DNA from: Bacillota bacterium
Lineage (GTDB): Bacteria; Bacillota; Clostridia; Oscillospirales; Oscillospiraceae
Assembly (NCBI GenBank): GCA_030529825.1
Contig: JAUMWD010000001.1
Coordinates: forward strand, 100,935 to 164,934
Direction of reading: 5' to 3'
DNA: 64,000 bases
In this document: in pieces, positions 42,724 to 50,454 of the stretch
Position numbering within the stretch: the first letter of the stretch is position 1
Layout: each line of letters opens with the position of its first letter
Notes under the pieces: generated by a model
What the model was told of the DNA's origin: nothing
Databases searched by the model: none
The model's input: only the letters and a program-made list of their open reading frames with translations
Position numbers and translations under genes: made by a program

Positions 42724-43134
42724 ATGAACTGCAAGAATTGCGGAGCACCTCTTGCCGAAGGAACAAAGTTCTGCCATAGCTGCGGAGCCGAAGTCGCGGA
42801 AGAGGTAGTACAGCCTCGATACGAGGCACAGCCCCAGTGCCAGCCGTCTATCGTCGTACAGCCCCAGTATCAGCGGCCCTTCACCGAGCAGGATTTGCCC
42901 GAGCAGTACCGTCCCTTGAGCGCATGGGCCTATTGGGGACTGTCTATTCTCTACATGGTACCCATTGTGGGATTCGTTTTCATGATTGTTTTTTCCTTCA
43001 ATAGCGGAAATATCCATCGGAGAAACTTCACCAGATCCTTCTGGTGCTGGTACATTATTATTGCCGTTGTATGCATAATCTCTATTGCCGTAGGCGGCGG
43101 ATTTTTGGCAGCGGTGGCTTATGACTTATATTAA
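42724..43134 (+). CDS. Zinc-ribbon membrane protein, copy 1
   Basis: A 136-residue protein. The N-terminus is a zinc ribbon (CKNCGAPLAEGTKFCHSCG), followed by a Gln/Pro-rich linker and two membrane helices (~75-100 and ~108-130). The gene at 43181 has the same layout and the same AGGAGGTAAC ribosome site, so the pair arose by tandem duplication. The ribbon probably faces the cytosol. Proteins of this type are abundant in Clostridia with unknown roles. Confidence 0.82.
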   Translation: MNCKNCGAPLAEGTKFCHSCGAEVAEEVVQPRYEAQPQCQPSIVVQPQYQRPFTEQDLPEQYRPLSAWAYWGLSILYMVPIVGFVFMIVFSFNSGNIHRRNFTRSFWCWYIIIAVVCIISIAVGGGFLAAVAYDLY

Positions 43135-43180
43135 TCTGTAATCAAATCAATAATTAATCAAAAATTCAGGAGGTAACATT

Positions 43181-43636
43181 ATGAATTGTAAACATTGCGG
43201 AGCGTTCCTTCCCGAAGGAACAAAGTTCTGCCCCAGCTGCGGGACTGAAGTAGTGGAAGAGGTAGTACAGCCCCAGTATAATGCTGTGCCACAGTACGAT
43301 GTACAGCCCCAGTATCAGCAGTATGTAGGCTATGAAGCACCTGCATATGACCAGACTGAACGGGCAGCAAGCGCCAAATCTGCTTTGACCTGGGGTATCC
43401 TCGGTCTGGCATTTGCCGTCAGCTTCTATCTCAGCTTCCTGGGAATCATCTTCTCAGCCATTGCGAAGAACAAGGTAAAAGCATACGTTGCGGCCTTCGG
43501 CGAGCCTACAGCGAAGGTTAAGACCGGCAACGGTCTCGCCACCGGCGGCCTTATTGCAGGCATTGTTCTTACCGTGCTGCTGGTTATATTTATCATCGCA
43601 GTTGCAGGCGCTGCATCTATCGACTACTATTATTAA
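43181..43636 (+). CDS. Zinc-ribbon membrane protein, copy 2
   Basis: A 151-residue relative of the preceding gene: zinc ribbon CKHCGAFLPEGTKFCPSCG, a Gln/Tyr-rich linker, then two membrane helices with the DUF4190-like order GILGLAFAVSFYLSFLGIIF ... GLATGGLIAGIVLTVLL. AGGAGG lies nine bases upstream. A terminator follows at 43665. Its function is not known; the link to the lipid genes is only positional. Confidence 0.82.
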   Translation: MNCKHCGAFLPEGTKFCPSCGTEVVEEVVQPQYNAVPQYDVQPQYQQYVGYEAPAYDQTERAASAKSALTWGILGLAFAVSFYLSFLGIIFSAIAKNKVKAYVAAFGEPTAKVKTGNGLATGGLIAGIVLTVLLVIFIIAVAGAASIDYYY

Positions 43637-43664
43637 TCAGCTGAGCATCAAGAAAACAAAAATA

Positions 43665-43692
43665 AGGGAAGCGTTTCCGCTTCCCTGTTTTT
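43665..43692 (+). terminator. Rho-independent terminator
   Basis: AGGGAAGCG-TTTC-CGCTTCCCT, then a T-run. It ends the gene run that begins at 30511, apart from the last hydrolase. Confidence 0.9.
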
Positions 43693-43762
43693 GTATGAGA
43701 AATTCCGCAGTCATGTGATAATAACCTGATAATTTGGAAATAATAGCAAGGAGAGTATTTAT

Positions 43763-44845
43763 ATGCTTTCAAATAAATGTTGTTTGAAGAAGAGCAGCAT
43801 AACAAAAAAGGTGCTGACTATGGGAACTGTCACCGTGGTATCCCTGGTTGTGCTTTCCGTGGTCTCCTCGGCTGTTATTTTCAATGCGGTATTCCAGCGC
43901 AGAACGGTGAGCCCCTATGAGCTCATCATGAGCTATTCCGACAGTGAGGCGGAGAATTATCCCCGGAGGCAGCTCTCCTTTATGTCGGGAGAAAAGCTGC
44001 TGAAGGGATATGTCTACGGAGAGCAGAATCAAAAAGGAATTATCATAATTGCAAACGGCTTCAATGCAGGAGCGTCGGGCCATCTCGGGGAGGTTTTTTA
44101 CTTCGCCGACAAGGGCTGGACAGTGCTCGCCTTTGACGGAACGGGAGTCGGCGACAGCCAGGGCGACAGCGTCGTGGGACTTGAGCAGATGCGCCTTGAT
44201 GTGCTGGCGGCCATGGATTATATTAAGACGGACGAAGCCTTGTGCGAGCTGCCTGTTTTCCTTTACGGACACAGTGCGGGAGGATATGCGGCGGCAACGC
44301 TGTGCAATGACGAGCGAGTCAGCGCAGTTGTCAGCATATCCGGCTTTGATTCGCCTTTAGATACCATGCGCTTTTACGCGGCAAAATATGTGGGCGTTTT
44401 TGCGGATGTGGAATATCCCTTTATTCAGCTGTATGACCGTTACCGCTTCGGAGAAAACGGAGGCATAAGGGCGACGGAGCAGCTGTCGGAGTCAAAGCAT
44501 CCCGTGATGATCGTTCAGGGCTCGGAGGATGAAACCATACCCTATGAGCTGAGTATATATGCCGCCTGCGAGGATGAAAACTATGATAATGTGCGCTGTG
44601 TTCTCGTTGATGAAGAATACAGAAACCACCATTCCACGATCTGGCTTAAGGCTGCCTCGGCGGAGAAGCTTCTGGAAATCAAGAGCTACAAGGACGAGAT
44701 GTTGGATACCTATGGCCATGAGCTTCCCGATGAGGTTGAGGAAGCTCTCATAGCCAATGCGGCAGCAGCCGATGGGCTTCTCAAGGATGTAAACGAGGAT
44801 TTTCTCGGAGAGGTGTCCCGCTTCTTCGAAGAAACAATAAAATAA
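43763..44845 (+). CDS. Membrane-anchored alpha/beta hydrolase, third in the region
   Basis: A 360-residue single-helix (~18-42) alpha/beta hydrolase. Motifs: IANGFNAGASGHLGE, DGTGVGDSQGD, nucleophile elbow GHSAGG, GSEDETIPYEL and a late His pair in YRNHHSTIW. A charged helical tail of ~60 residues follows. It lies just after the terminator at 43665 and so is probably transcribed on its own. Like the hydrolases at 36840 and 41736 it could be a lipase, lysophospholipase or thioesterase. Confidence 0.83.
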   Translation: MLSNKCCLKKSSITKKVLTMGTVTVVSLVVLSVVSSAVIFNAVFQRRTVSPYELIMSYSDSEAENYPRRQLSFMSGEKLLKGYVYGEQNQKGIIIIANGFNAGASGHLGEVFYFADKGWTVLAFDGTGVGDSQGDSVVGLEQMRLDVLAAMDYIKTDEALCELPVFLYGHSAGGYAAATLCNDERVSAVVSISGFDSPLDTMRFYAAKYVGVFADVEYPFIQLYDRYRFGENGGIRATEQLSESKHPVMIVQGSEDETIPYELSIYAACEDENYDNVRCVLVDEEYRNHHSTIWLKAASAEKLLEIKSYKDEMLDTYGHELPDEVEEALIANAAAADGLLKDVNEDFLGEVSRFFEETIK

Positions 44846-44872
44846 AAAACCGCAGGAAATCCTGCGGTTTTT
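44845..44872. terminator. Bidirectional terminator
   Basis: AAAAACCGCAGGA-AA-TCCTGCGGTTTTT between convergent genes. Confidence 0.92.
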
Positions 44873-44883
44873 GCTGTTATTGC

Positions 44884-46080
44884 TTACCACTCGGTGGTGT
44901 AGTTGTCGAAATAGCCCTGAATATAGACGATGGGAGTACCCTTGTCACCGCTGCCGGAGGTGAGGTCGCAGAGGGAACCGATGAGGTCGGTAAGACGGCG
45001 GGGAGTTGTACCCTCGGAAACCATCTTGCCCACAAGGTTTTCGTCCTTCTTTACGATTTCAGCCTTGATTGCGTCGCGGAGAGCTTCGCCGGAGAGCTCG
45101 GCAAAATCGTTGTCTGCCAGATACTTGAGCTTCAGCTCGTTGGGAGTACCCTCGAGACCGGCGGTGTAGGCGGGGGAAACGATGGGGTCGGCAAGCTCCC
45201 AGATTTTGCCCACGGGGTCCTTGAAGGCACCGTCGCCGTAAACCATGACCTCCACCAGCTTACCGGTTGCCTTGAGAATGTTGTTCTGGATTTCCTCAAC
45301 GATGTCCTGACAGTCGCGGGGGAAGAGCTTTACCTTGTCCTCGGTGGCCTTGTTGGTGCCGAGAAGACCGAACTTTTCATTGTAGCCGCTGCCGTTTACG
45401 GGGGCAGTCATGATCTCGTCAAGACCGAATACGCGCTCTGCGCCGGCAGCCTTGAGAATGCGCTTTGTGCGTGCGCGGGTGTGAATGTCGCAGTTGATGA
45501 TATTCTTGGTGTAGTCGAGAATTGCTTTGGGGTTGTTGGCGAAGACGATTTCAACTTCGGCGCCGCTTTCGCGGATGAGCTGGGAGTAGTATTCGACATA
45601 GTCAACGCCGGTGAAGCGGTGCTTGCCGTAGCCAAAAAGCTCACGGTACTTTTCAAGAGTGAGAACATCGCGATAGGGATCGACACCCTTTTCGTCCATA
45701 ATGTCCACATCGATGAGATGATTGCCAACCTCGTCAGAGGGATAGGAAAGCATGAGGACTACCTTCTTTGCACCCTTTGCAATGCCGCGGAGGCAGATTG
45801 CGAAGCGGTTGCGGCTGAGGATGGGGAAGATAACACCGATAGTCTCTCCACCGAGCTTTGCCTTAACATCGGCGGCGATGTCGTCAACGGTGGCGTAGTT
45901 GCCCTGTGCGCGGGCAACAATGGCCTCGGTCATGCAGACGATGTCGCGGTTGCGGATGGGGAAGCCCTCCTGCTTGGAGGCTTCAAGAACGGTTTCAGTT
46001 ACGATTTTTACAAGGTCGTCACCCTCACGGATAATGGGAGCGCGAAGACCTCTGGATGCGGTACCTACCATACGGCTCAT
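44884..46080 (-). CDS. Coenzyme F420-0:L-glutamate ligase-like protein
   Basis: A 398-residue protein of the CofE family, which adds glutamate to coenzyme F420-0 in actinobacteria and methanogens. The N-terminal region (GLRAPIIREGDDLV, DIVCMTEAIVARAQG) and the middle (GRHRF-like stretch GYGKHRFTGVDYVEYY, then YGDGAFKDPVG) fit the long Clostridial form. No other F420 gene is present and these bacteria are not known to make F420, so the real acceptor is probably another molecule. The start at 46080 has GAGGTG six bases upstream; a GTG at 46089 overlaps that site. Confidence 0.82.
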   Translation of the reverse strand: MSRMVGTASRGLRAPIIREGDDLVKIVTETVLEASKQEGFPIRNRDIVCMTEAIVARAQGNYATVDDIAADVKAKLGGETIGVIFPILSRNRFAICLRGIAKGAKKVVLMLSYPSDEVGNHLIDVDIMDEKGVDPYRDVLTLEKYRELFGYGKHRFTGVDYVEYYSQLIRESGAEVEIVFANNPKAILDYTKNIINCDIHTRARTKRILKAAGAERVFGLDEIMTAPVNGSGYNEKFGLLGTNKATEDKVKLFPRDCQDIVEEIQNNILKATGKLVEVMVYGDGAFKDPVGKIWELADPIVSPAYTAGLEGTPNELKLKYLADNDFAELSGEALRDAIKAEIVKKDENLVGKMVSEGTTPRRLTDLIGSLCDLTSGSGDKGTPIVYIQGYFDNYTTEW

Positions 46081-46217
46081 AATAAACACCTCAACAAAAT
46101 TTTTTTGATGAATGCGAGTGAATTTTTAACGCATGGATTATACAGCAGGAGCCGCATGATTGCAAGAGAAAATGAGAATATTCGGCACATTTCCCATAGT
46201 CTTTGCAAATTTTGTGG

Positions 46218-46266
46218 TATAATTTGAAAAAGCTGTTGACTCTCCCCTTGGGGGATGGTGCATAGT
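46218..46266 (+). promoter_or_regulatory. MerR-type promoter and operator
   Basis: TTGACT (46236-46241), a 19-bp spacer CTCCCCTTGGGGGATGGTG and CATAGT (46261-46266). The 19-bp spacer with a central CCCC-TT-GGGG palindrome is the hallmark of promoters untwisted by MerR-family activators. An extended -10 (TGGTATAAT, 46215-46223) upstream may supply basal expression. Confidence 0.75.
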
Positions 46267-46284
46267 AACTTCGAGGTGATAAGC

Positions 46285-47073
46285 ATGTACAAAATCGGCG
46301 AGTTTTCACGACTTGCAAAAACCACGGTAAAGACATTGAGATACTATGAAAGAGAAGGCCTTCTCAAGCCTGCCTTTGTGGACGAAAGCCTGTACCGTTA
46401 TTATACGGCAAAGCAGCTTTTGGAGCTTGGCAGGATAGTAAATCTCCGTCAGATGGGCTTTTCCATTGAGGAGATAAAGCAGGTTTTTGCGGGGGCGGAT
46501 TTTCGGGATATGTTGAGCGCGCGAAAAACAGAAATCGAAAATCAGCTTGCGGAGTACGGCTATCAGCTCTCAAAAGTAAACTATGCATTGGAGGAATTAT
46601 CAATGAAGTATGAGCCTGTAGTAAAGCAGCTGCCCGAGTGCATCATGTATTATAAAGAGGGCGTTATCGACAGCATAGCGGATGCCTCCGCCTTCATCAC
46701 GGGCAGCGGTGAGGAATGCCTTGCTCTCAACCCGGGAATAAAGTGTGTTGAGCCCGACTACTGCTTTGTGAATTATTTGGACAAGGAATACCGTGAGAGT
46801 AATGTTAAGCTCCGTTACTGCCAGGCGGTTACGGAAGCGGGAGTTGAAAGCAAGACCATCAAATTCAAGAAGCTGGAATCTGTAAAGGCAGTATGTATTT
46901 ATCATAAAGGAAGCTATGAAACTCTCGGTGAGGCCTACGGCTTTATTATGAACTACCTTGAGGAAAACGGATATGAGGCTGCGGAGTATCCCCGTGAATG
47001 CTACATAGACGGCATTTGGAATAAGGAGGACCCCGCAGACTGGCTGACTGAAATTCAGGTGCCGATAAAATAA
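46285..47073 (+). CDS. MerR-family regulator with GyrI-like effector domain
   Basis: A 262-residue BmrR/TipA-type activator: N-terminal winged helix (MYKIGEFSRLAKTTVKTLRYYEREGLLKP), a dimerisation coiled coil (~75-115) and a C-terminal GyrI-like ligand-binding domain (~115-260) that in relatives binds lipophilic cations or drugs. The start at 46285 has GAGGTG six bases upstream. Its own promoter has the 19-bp MerR spacer, so autoregulation is likely. No efflux pump lies beside it; the divergent CofE-like gene is another possible target. Confidence 0.9.
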   Translation: MYKIGEFSRLAKTTVKTLRYYEREGLLKPAFVDESLYRYYTAKQLLELGRIVNLRQMGFSIEEIKQVFAGADFRDMLSARKTEIENQLAEYGYQLSKVNYALEELSMKYEPVVKQLPECIMYYKEGVIDSIADASAFITGSGEECLALNPGIKCVEPDYCFVNYLDKEYRESNVKLRYCQAVTEAGVESKTIKFKKLESVKAVCIYHKGSYETLGEAYGFIMNYLEENGYEAAEYPRECYIDGIWNKEDPADWLTEIQVPIK

Positions 47074-47107
47074 AAGAATCAGCAGTGCTTGCACTGCTGA
47101 TTCTTTT
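47072..47107. terminator. Bidirectional terminator
   Basis: AAAAGAATCAGCAGTGC-TT-GCACTGCTGATTCTTTT, a 17-bp perfect stem. It ends the MerR gene and the small gene converging on it. Confidence 0.9.
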
Positions 47108-47288
47108 ATATTTCGGGAATAAAGCGCACGGCGCGGCTCTTTTCACAGCGGGGGAGAATGCAGATTTTTTCCTCCTGCTGTGCTTCTTTTTCGGGTATTT
47201 CCGGGGAAATATGAGAAAAACCCTCCGAGGCCTCCGTCACCCGCGCCCATACTGCGTCAAAATTCTGAAAATCAGGTCTTTTATCCAT
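47106..47288 (-). CDS. Small hypothetical protein (60 residues)
   Basis: A short soluble protein starting MDKRPDFQNFDAVWARVT, followed by an acidic, Glu/Gln-rich linker and a basic tail. GGGTGAG lies six bases upstream of the ATG. It ends at the bidirectional terminator shared with the MerR gene, as a real gene would. The opposite strand also has an open frame here, but its composition is poor and it starts inside the terminator. I do not recognise a function. Confidence 0.55.
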   Translation of the reverse strand: MDKRPDFQNFDAVWARVTEASEGFSHISPEIPEKEAQQEEKICILPRCEKSRAVRFIPEI

Positions 47289-47319
47289 GTTGCTCACCCG
47301 AAACATTCTATGCTCCGTC

Positions 47320-47348
47320 TTGCATTAAGGTGCGGATTATGAGATAAT
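47320..47348 (+). promoter_or_regulatory. Promoter of rsmE
   Basis: TTGCAT (47320-47325), a 17-bp spacer and GATAAT (47343-47348). Confidence 0.55.
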
Positions 47349-47383
47349 AATTTCAAATCATACTAATGCGTGAGGTGTTGGCC

Positions 47384-48115
47384 ATGCCCAGATTTTTCAT
47401 GGCGGAAGTAAAGGATTATAACGGAAAAGTGCTCATAACAGGCCGTGATGCGGAGCATATCCGCGTTCTTCGCCTGCGCGCCGGTGAGAAAATCACCATA
47501 TGCGACGGAAAAGGCACGGACTATAACTGCAGCCTTGTGCGCTCTGATAAGGATGAGGCCGAGGCGGAGATAGTGGAGGTCGTAGCCTGCAGAGCAGAGC
47601 CCACGGTATTCACCTCCGTGCTCTGCGGTCTGCCAAAGGGAGATAAAACCGATTTTATTATCCAGAAATCCGTGGAGGCGGGTGCCTCCGAAATAGTGTT
47701 TTTCTATTCCGAGCGCTGCGTTGCAAAGCCGGAAACGGCGGATAAGAAGTTAGAGCGCTGGCAGCGCATTGCCGAGGAGGCTGCGAAGCAGTCCGGCAGG
47801 GGAATGATTCCGCAGGTGAAGTGGATCAAGAAGTTTTCCGAGGTGTTGAGCTATGCTGCGGAGAGCGAGCTGCCTTTGCTTATGTATGAAACAGGCGAGC
47901 GTGAGAAATTCCGCAGCGCCCTTGAAAATTCAAGGAATGTGAAAACCGCCGCCATAATAACAGGCCCCGAGGGCGGCTTTGAAAAGAGCGAAGCGGAGGC
48001 GGCAAAGGCCTGCGGAATTCACATCTGCTCCATGGGCGAGCGAATTTTGAGATGCGAAACCGCGCCCATCGTTGCGCTGACGGCCCTCATGTACGAAAGC
48101 GGAAATTTAGATTGA
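47384..48115 (+). CDS. rsmE: 16S rRNA (uracil1498-N3)-methyltransferase RsmE
   Basis: A 243-residue SPOUT-class enzyme that methylates U1498 in the ribosomal decoding centre. It has an N-terminal PUA-like domain (MPRFFMAEVKDY, ITGRDAEHIRVLRLRAGEKI) and the C-terminal knot with ITGPEGGFEKSEAEAA and MGERILRCETAPIVALTAL. The start at 47384 has GAGGTG six bases upstream; an in-frame ATG at 47366 overlaps nothing useful. Here prmA, its usual neighbour, is missing. Confidence 0.95.
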   Translation: MPRFFMAEVKDYNGKVLITGRDAEHIRVLRLRAGEKITICDGKGTDYNCSLVRSDKDEAEAEIVEVVACRAEPTVFTSVLCGLPKGDKTDFIIQKSVEAGASEIVFFYSERCVAKPETADKKLERWQRIAEEAAKQSGRGMIPQVKWIKKFSEVLSYAAESELPLLMYETGEREKFRSALENSRNVKTAAIITGPEGGFEKSEAEAAKACGIHICSMGERILRCETAPIVALTALMYESGNLD

Positions 48116-48155
48116 TTATCAAAAATATGAATTTGTAAAGGATGTGCATCTGGAA

Positions 48156-49337
48156 ATGAAACCCGCAAATAACGGAAACCCCGTTCCCGAAAATGCATTC
48201 AGACCTGCCGAAGACTATGACGCAACAGTGGATGTGTTTTCCGGTGTACCTCAACAGTCGGCTCAATACTATCAGCAGTATCAGAACGAACGAGCATGGG
48301 TGATGCCGAATGATGCAGCCATGATGCCGCCGAATGCTGAACCGACAGAATATGTGCCGAATACGGAAGCCTACGGGGAGTATGCACCAAATGACGGCAC
48401 CTATAATGGATATGCACCTAATAATGCAATGTGTTATAGCGAGCCTGCTATGCCTTACCGAAATTCCGCAATGTCCAATGAACTGCCATACGGCAAGCCT
48501 CCGAAGAAAAACAGAAAAAAGCTGATTATCGTGCTTGCTTCCGCAGCAGTGCTCATACTTGCGGCAATACTGGCATTATACCTCGGCCTGTTCGAAAAAC
48601 CCTTGGTTGCGGAGGGCGAAATAGCAAGCAGCAAATATCTTAACGGCGATTGGCAGGGAGACGGACCGACGCTGGAGATTGACTCCAAAGGAAGACTTGC
48701 GTCGACATTTGCTTCATACGAAAATTATGACAGCACCGCAACCTATGAATATAATGAAGACGGGCTTGTCACATACATTCGCGAAAAGAATGTCATGGAA
48801 GGCAAAACATCCTATGTCGGCACAGTGGAAAACACCTACGACGGAGATTTGCTTGTAGAAAAGTGCATCACGAACCAGTGGGACAGCGACGTCTTTGTTG
48901 AAACAGTGTATTACACCTACGACAGCGAGGGCCTCCTGATACGAGAGACTCATGATGACGACGGAACAATATATGTTTGCTACTTAACATACGATGAAAG
49001 CGGAAAACTCATAAGGGAAGATACTCGCGAAAAATCCAATTATTCTCTCTACTATTACGATTCCGAAGGCAGACTCACAAAGGAGGAATATTACTACGAA
49101 GGTCAGTTCGGGGGTATGTATGAGTATTCCTATGATTCCCAGGGCAGACTCGTGGAAAAGCTTCAAAGCAGTGTGGATACCTGCAACTCCTGCTATGTGA
49201 GATATGAGTATAATGACAAGGGACTGCTCGTTGCGGTGAGATATACCGATATGTGGAGCGACGATGAGTATAGCATGGAATTCGACAGGGGAATATCCAT
49301 GGAAGTGTACGAGCTGATAAAATACGATATCGAGTAA
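48156..49337 (+). CDS. Membrane-anchored protein with YD-type repeats
   Basis: A 393-residue protein. The first ~120 residues are a low-complexity, Asn/Pro/Tyr/Met-rich cytosolic region with repeats of the type EYAPNDGTYNGYAPN. One helix (~123-145) crosses the membrane. The outer part has five or more ~20-25-residue units of the form YDSEGxLIxExxxxxG, as in Rhs/YD repeat proteins, without the Rhs core. The start is uncertain: GTG at 48144 sits on AAAGGA, ATG at 48156 is 13 bases away. Function unknown; ligand or carbohydrate binding is possible. Confidence 0.72.
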   Translation: MKPANNGNPVPENAFRPAEDYDATVDVFSGVPQQSAQYYQQYQNERAWVMPNDAAMMPPNAEPTEYVPNTEAYGEYAPNDGTYNGYAPNNAMCYSEPAMPYRNSAMSNELPYGKPPKKNRKKLIIVLASAAVLILAAILALYLGLFEKPLVAEGEIASSKYLNGDWQGDGPTLEIDSKGRLASTFASYENYDSTATYEYNEDGLVTYIREKNVMEGKTSYVGTVENTYDGDLLVEKCITNQWDSDVFVETVYYTYDSEGLLIRETHDDDGTIYVCYLTYDESGKLIREDTREKSNYSLYYYDSEGRLTKEEYYYEGQFGGMYEYSYDSQGRLVEKLQSSVDTCNSCYVRYEYNDKGLLVAVRYTDMWSDDEYSMEFDRGISMEVYELIKYDIE

Positions 49338-49387
49338 AAGAAAAATCCGGCAGCACAAATGCGTCTGTATCACAGACGGCAGAAAAT

Positions 49388-49416
49388 AAAAAAGACACCC
49401 ATATGGGTGTCTTTTT
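49388..49416. terminator. Bidirectional terminator
   Basis: AAAAAGACACCC-ATAT-GGGTGTCTTTTT between the YD-repeat gene and the convergent DUF2804 gene. Confidence 0.9.
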
Positions 49417-49419
49417 ATT

Positions 49420-50451
49420 TTACCACTTGTTTTCAACCTTTTCGGCGAAGCCGGGGAAGTCCTTGATCTCAATGACCTTGCCGTCGTCGAGAATTGCCTT
49501 GCCGGTGAACTTGCCGAATACCTGATGCTGGTCGCTCTTAATAAGTACAACATCGGTGCAGCTTGCGCGGTCAAGAACGGGAACGAAGTCCATTTCAAAG
49601 CGCCCGTCGTCGGAGGTGAAGGTCCAAGGGGACATGAAGTCCTTCTCGTCGCCGGGGATGTTGAACTTGACCTGACTTATCTTGTGAGCCTTGCCGTTGT
49701 AGAACAGCATATTTTCGCTGGCGGCGGAGGTGTCGCCGAAGCCGTAGCCGATGTTCCAGCCGAAGGGAACGCCGTCAACGGCGCCGGAGGCGGAGCCCCA
49801 GTACCAGGTGTTGTGATAGGTCCAAACGCCGCGGCCCCAGTCAAGAACTGCGAAGCTCTCCTCGGGGTTGAAGACATAGGTCTTACCGTCGTAGGTGCAT
49901 TCGCCCTTGGCGCGGAGGCAGTTTATCTTCTGGTTGTAGTAGAAGCGGCCCTTGTCGTTGAAGGGAGTGCAGATGACCATGCTCTCCTCGGGAGTGTCAA
50001 AAAGCTCAACCTTTGCGGTGAGCTTGCCCGCAGGGCCGAATTTCTCCATCTCGGCGGAGAGAATACGCTTGCCGCTTCCGTCGTTGAGGAAGCTCATCTT
50101 GTAGCCCTTTCCCTCAACGGCGATGTCGCCAACAGCACTGGTTTCGGGAAGCTTGCGGCTGCCCAGAGGCATGAAGCACATGGGACTGGTGGTGATTTCC
50201 CAGTTCTCTTCAAAATTCAGAAGGCTGATGGAGTCAAGCCCCATATAGCCGTTGTCGTCAATGGTGAGGGCAAGAGCAAATTTGCCGTTGTTGATGAGGT
50301 AGTAGTCCCATTCCTTAATGCGCAGCGCGCTTGCCTTAATGTCGGCGCGGTGATAGACGGGGAGGAGCTTCTTGGCAAAGCCGGGCTCCGTAAGATTGCC
50401 CTTTTCGTCAAGCAGAGGAATTTCCTTTGTAATCTCGTGCTGATTGCTCAT
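49420..50451 (-). CDS. DUF2804 domain-containing protein
   Basis: A 343-residue protein with the DUF2804 signature: DYYLINNGKFALALTIDDNG, the long VLDWGRGVWTYHNTWYWGSA segment and FGWNIGYGFGDTSAASEN. The predicted fold is all-beta, related to lipocalin/CrtC-like hydroxysteroid or carotenoid-binding domains; a catalytic role has not been shown. It is the third gene of a minus-strand unit, three bases after the DnaC-like gene, with AGGAG upstream. Confidence 0.85.
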   Translation of the reverse strand: MSNQHEITKEIPLLDEKGNLTEPGFAKKLLPVYHRADIKASALRIKEWDYYLINNGKFALALTIDDNGYMGLDSISLLNFEENWEITTSPMCFMPLGSRKLPETSAVGDIAVEGKGYKMSFLNDGSGKRILSAEMEKFGPAGKLTAKVELFDTPEESMVICTPFNDKGRFYYNQKINCLRAKGECTYDGKTYVFNPEESFAVLDWGRGVWTYHNTWYWGSASGAVDGVPFGWNIGYGFGDTSAASENMLFYNGKAHKISQVKFNIPGDEKDFMSPWTFTSDDGRFEMDFVPVLDRASCTDVVLIKSDQHQVFGKFTGKAILDDGKVIEIKDFPGFAEKVENKW

Positions 50452-50454
50452 GAC

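Noticed and set aside
47085-47342. 85-residue plus-strand frame after the MerR gene
   Set aside because: It starts inside the bidirectional terminator, has no ribosome site and opposes the better-supported small gene at 47106-47288.
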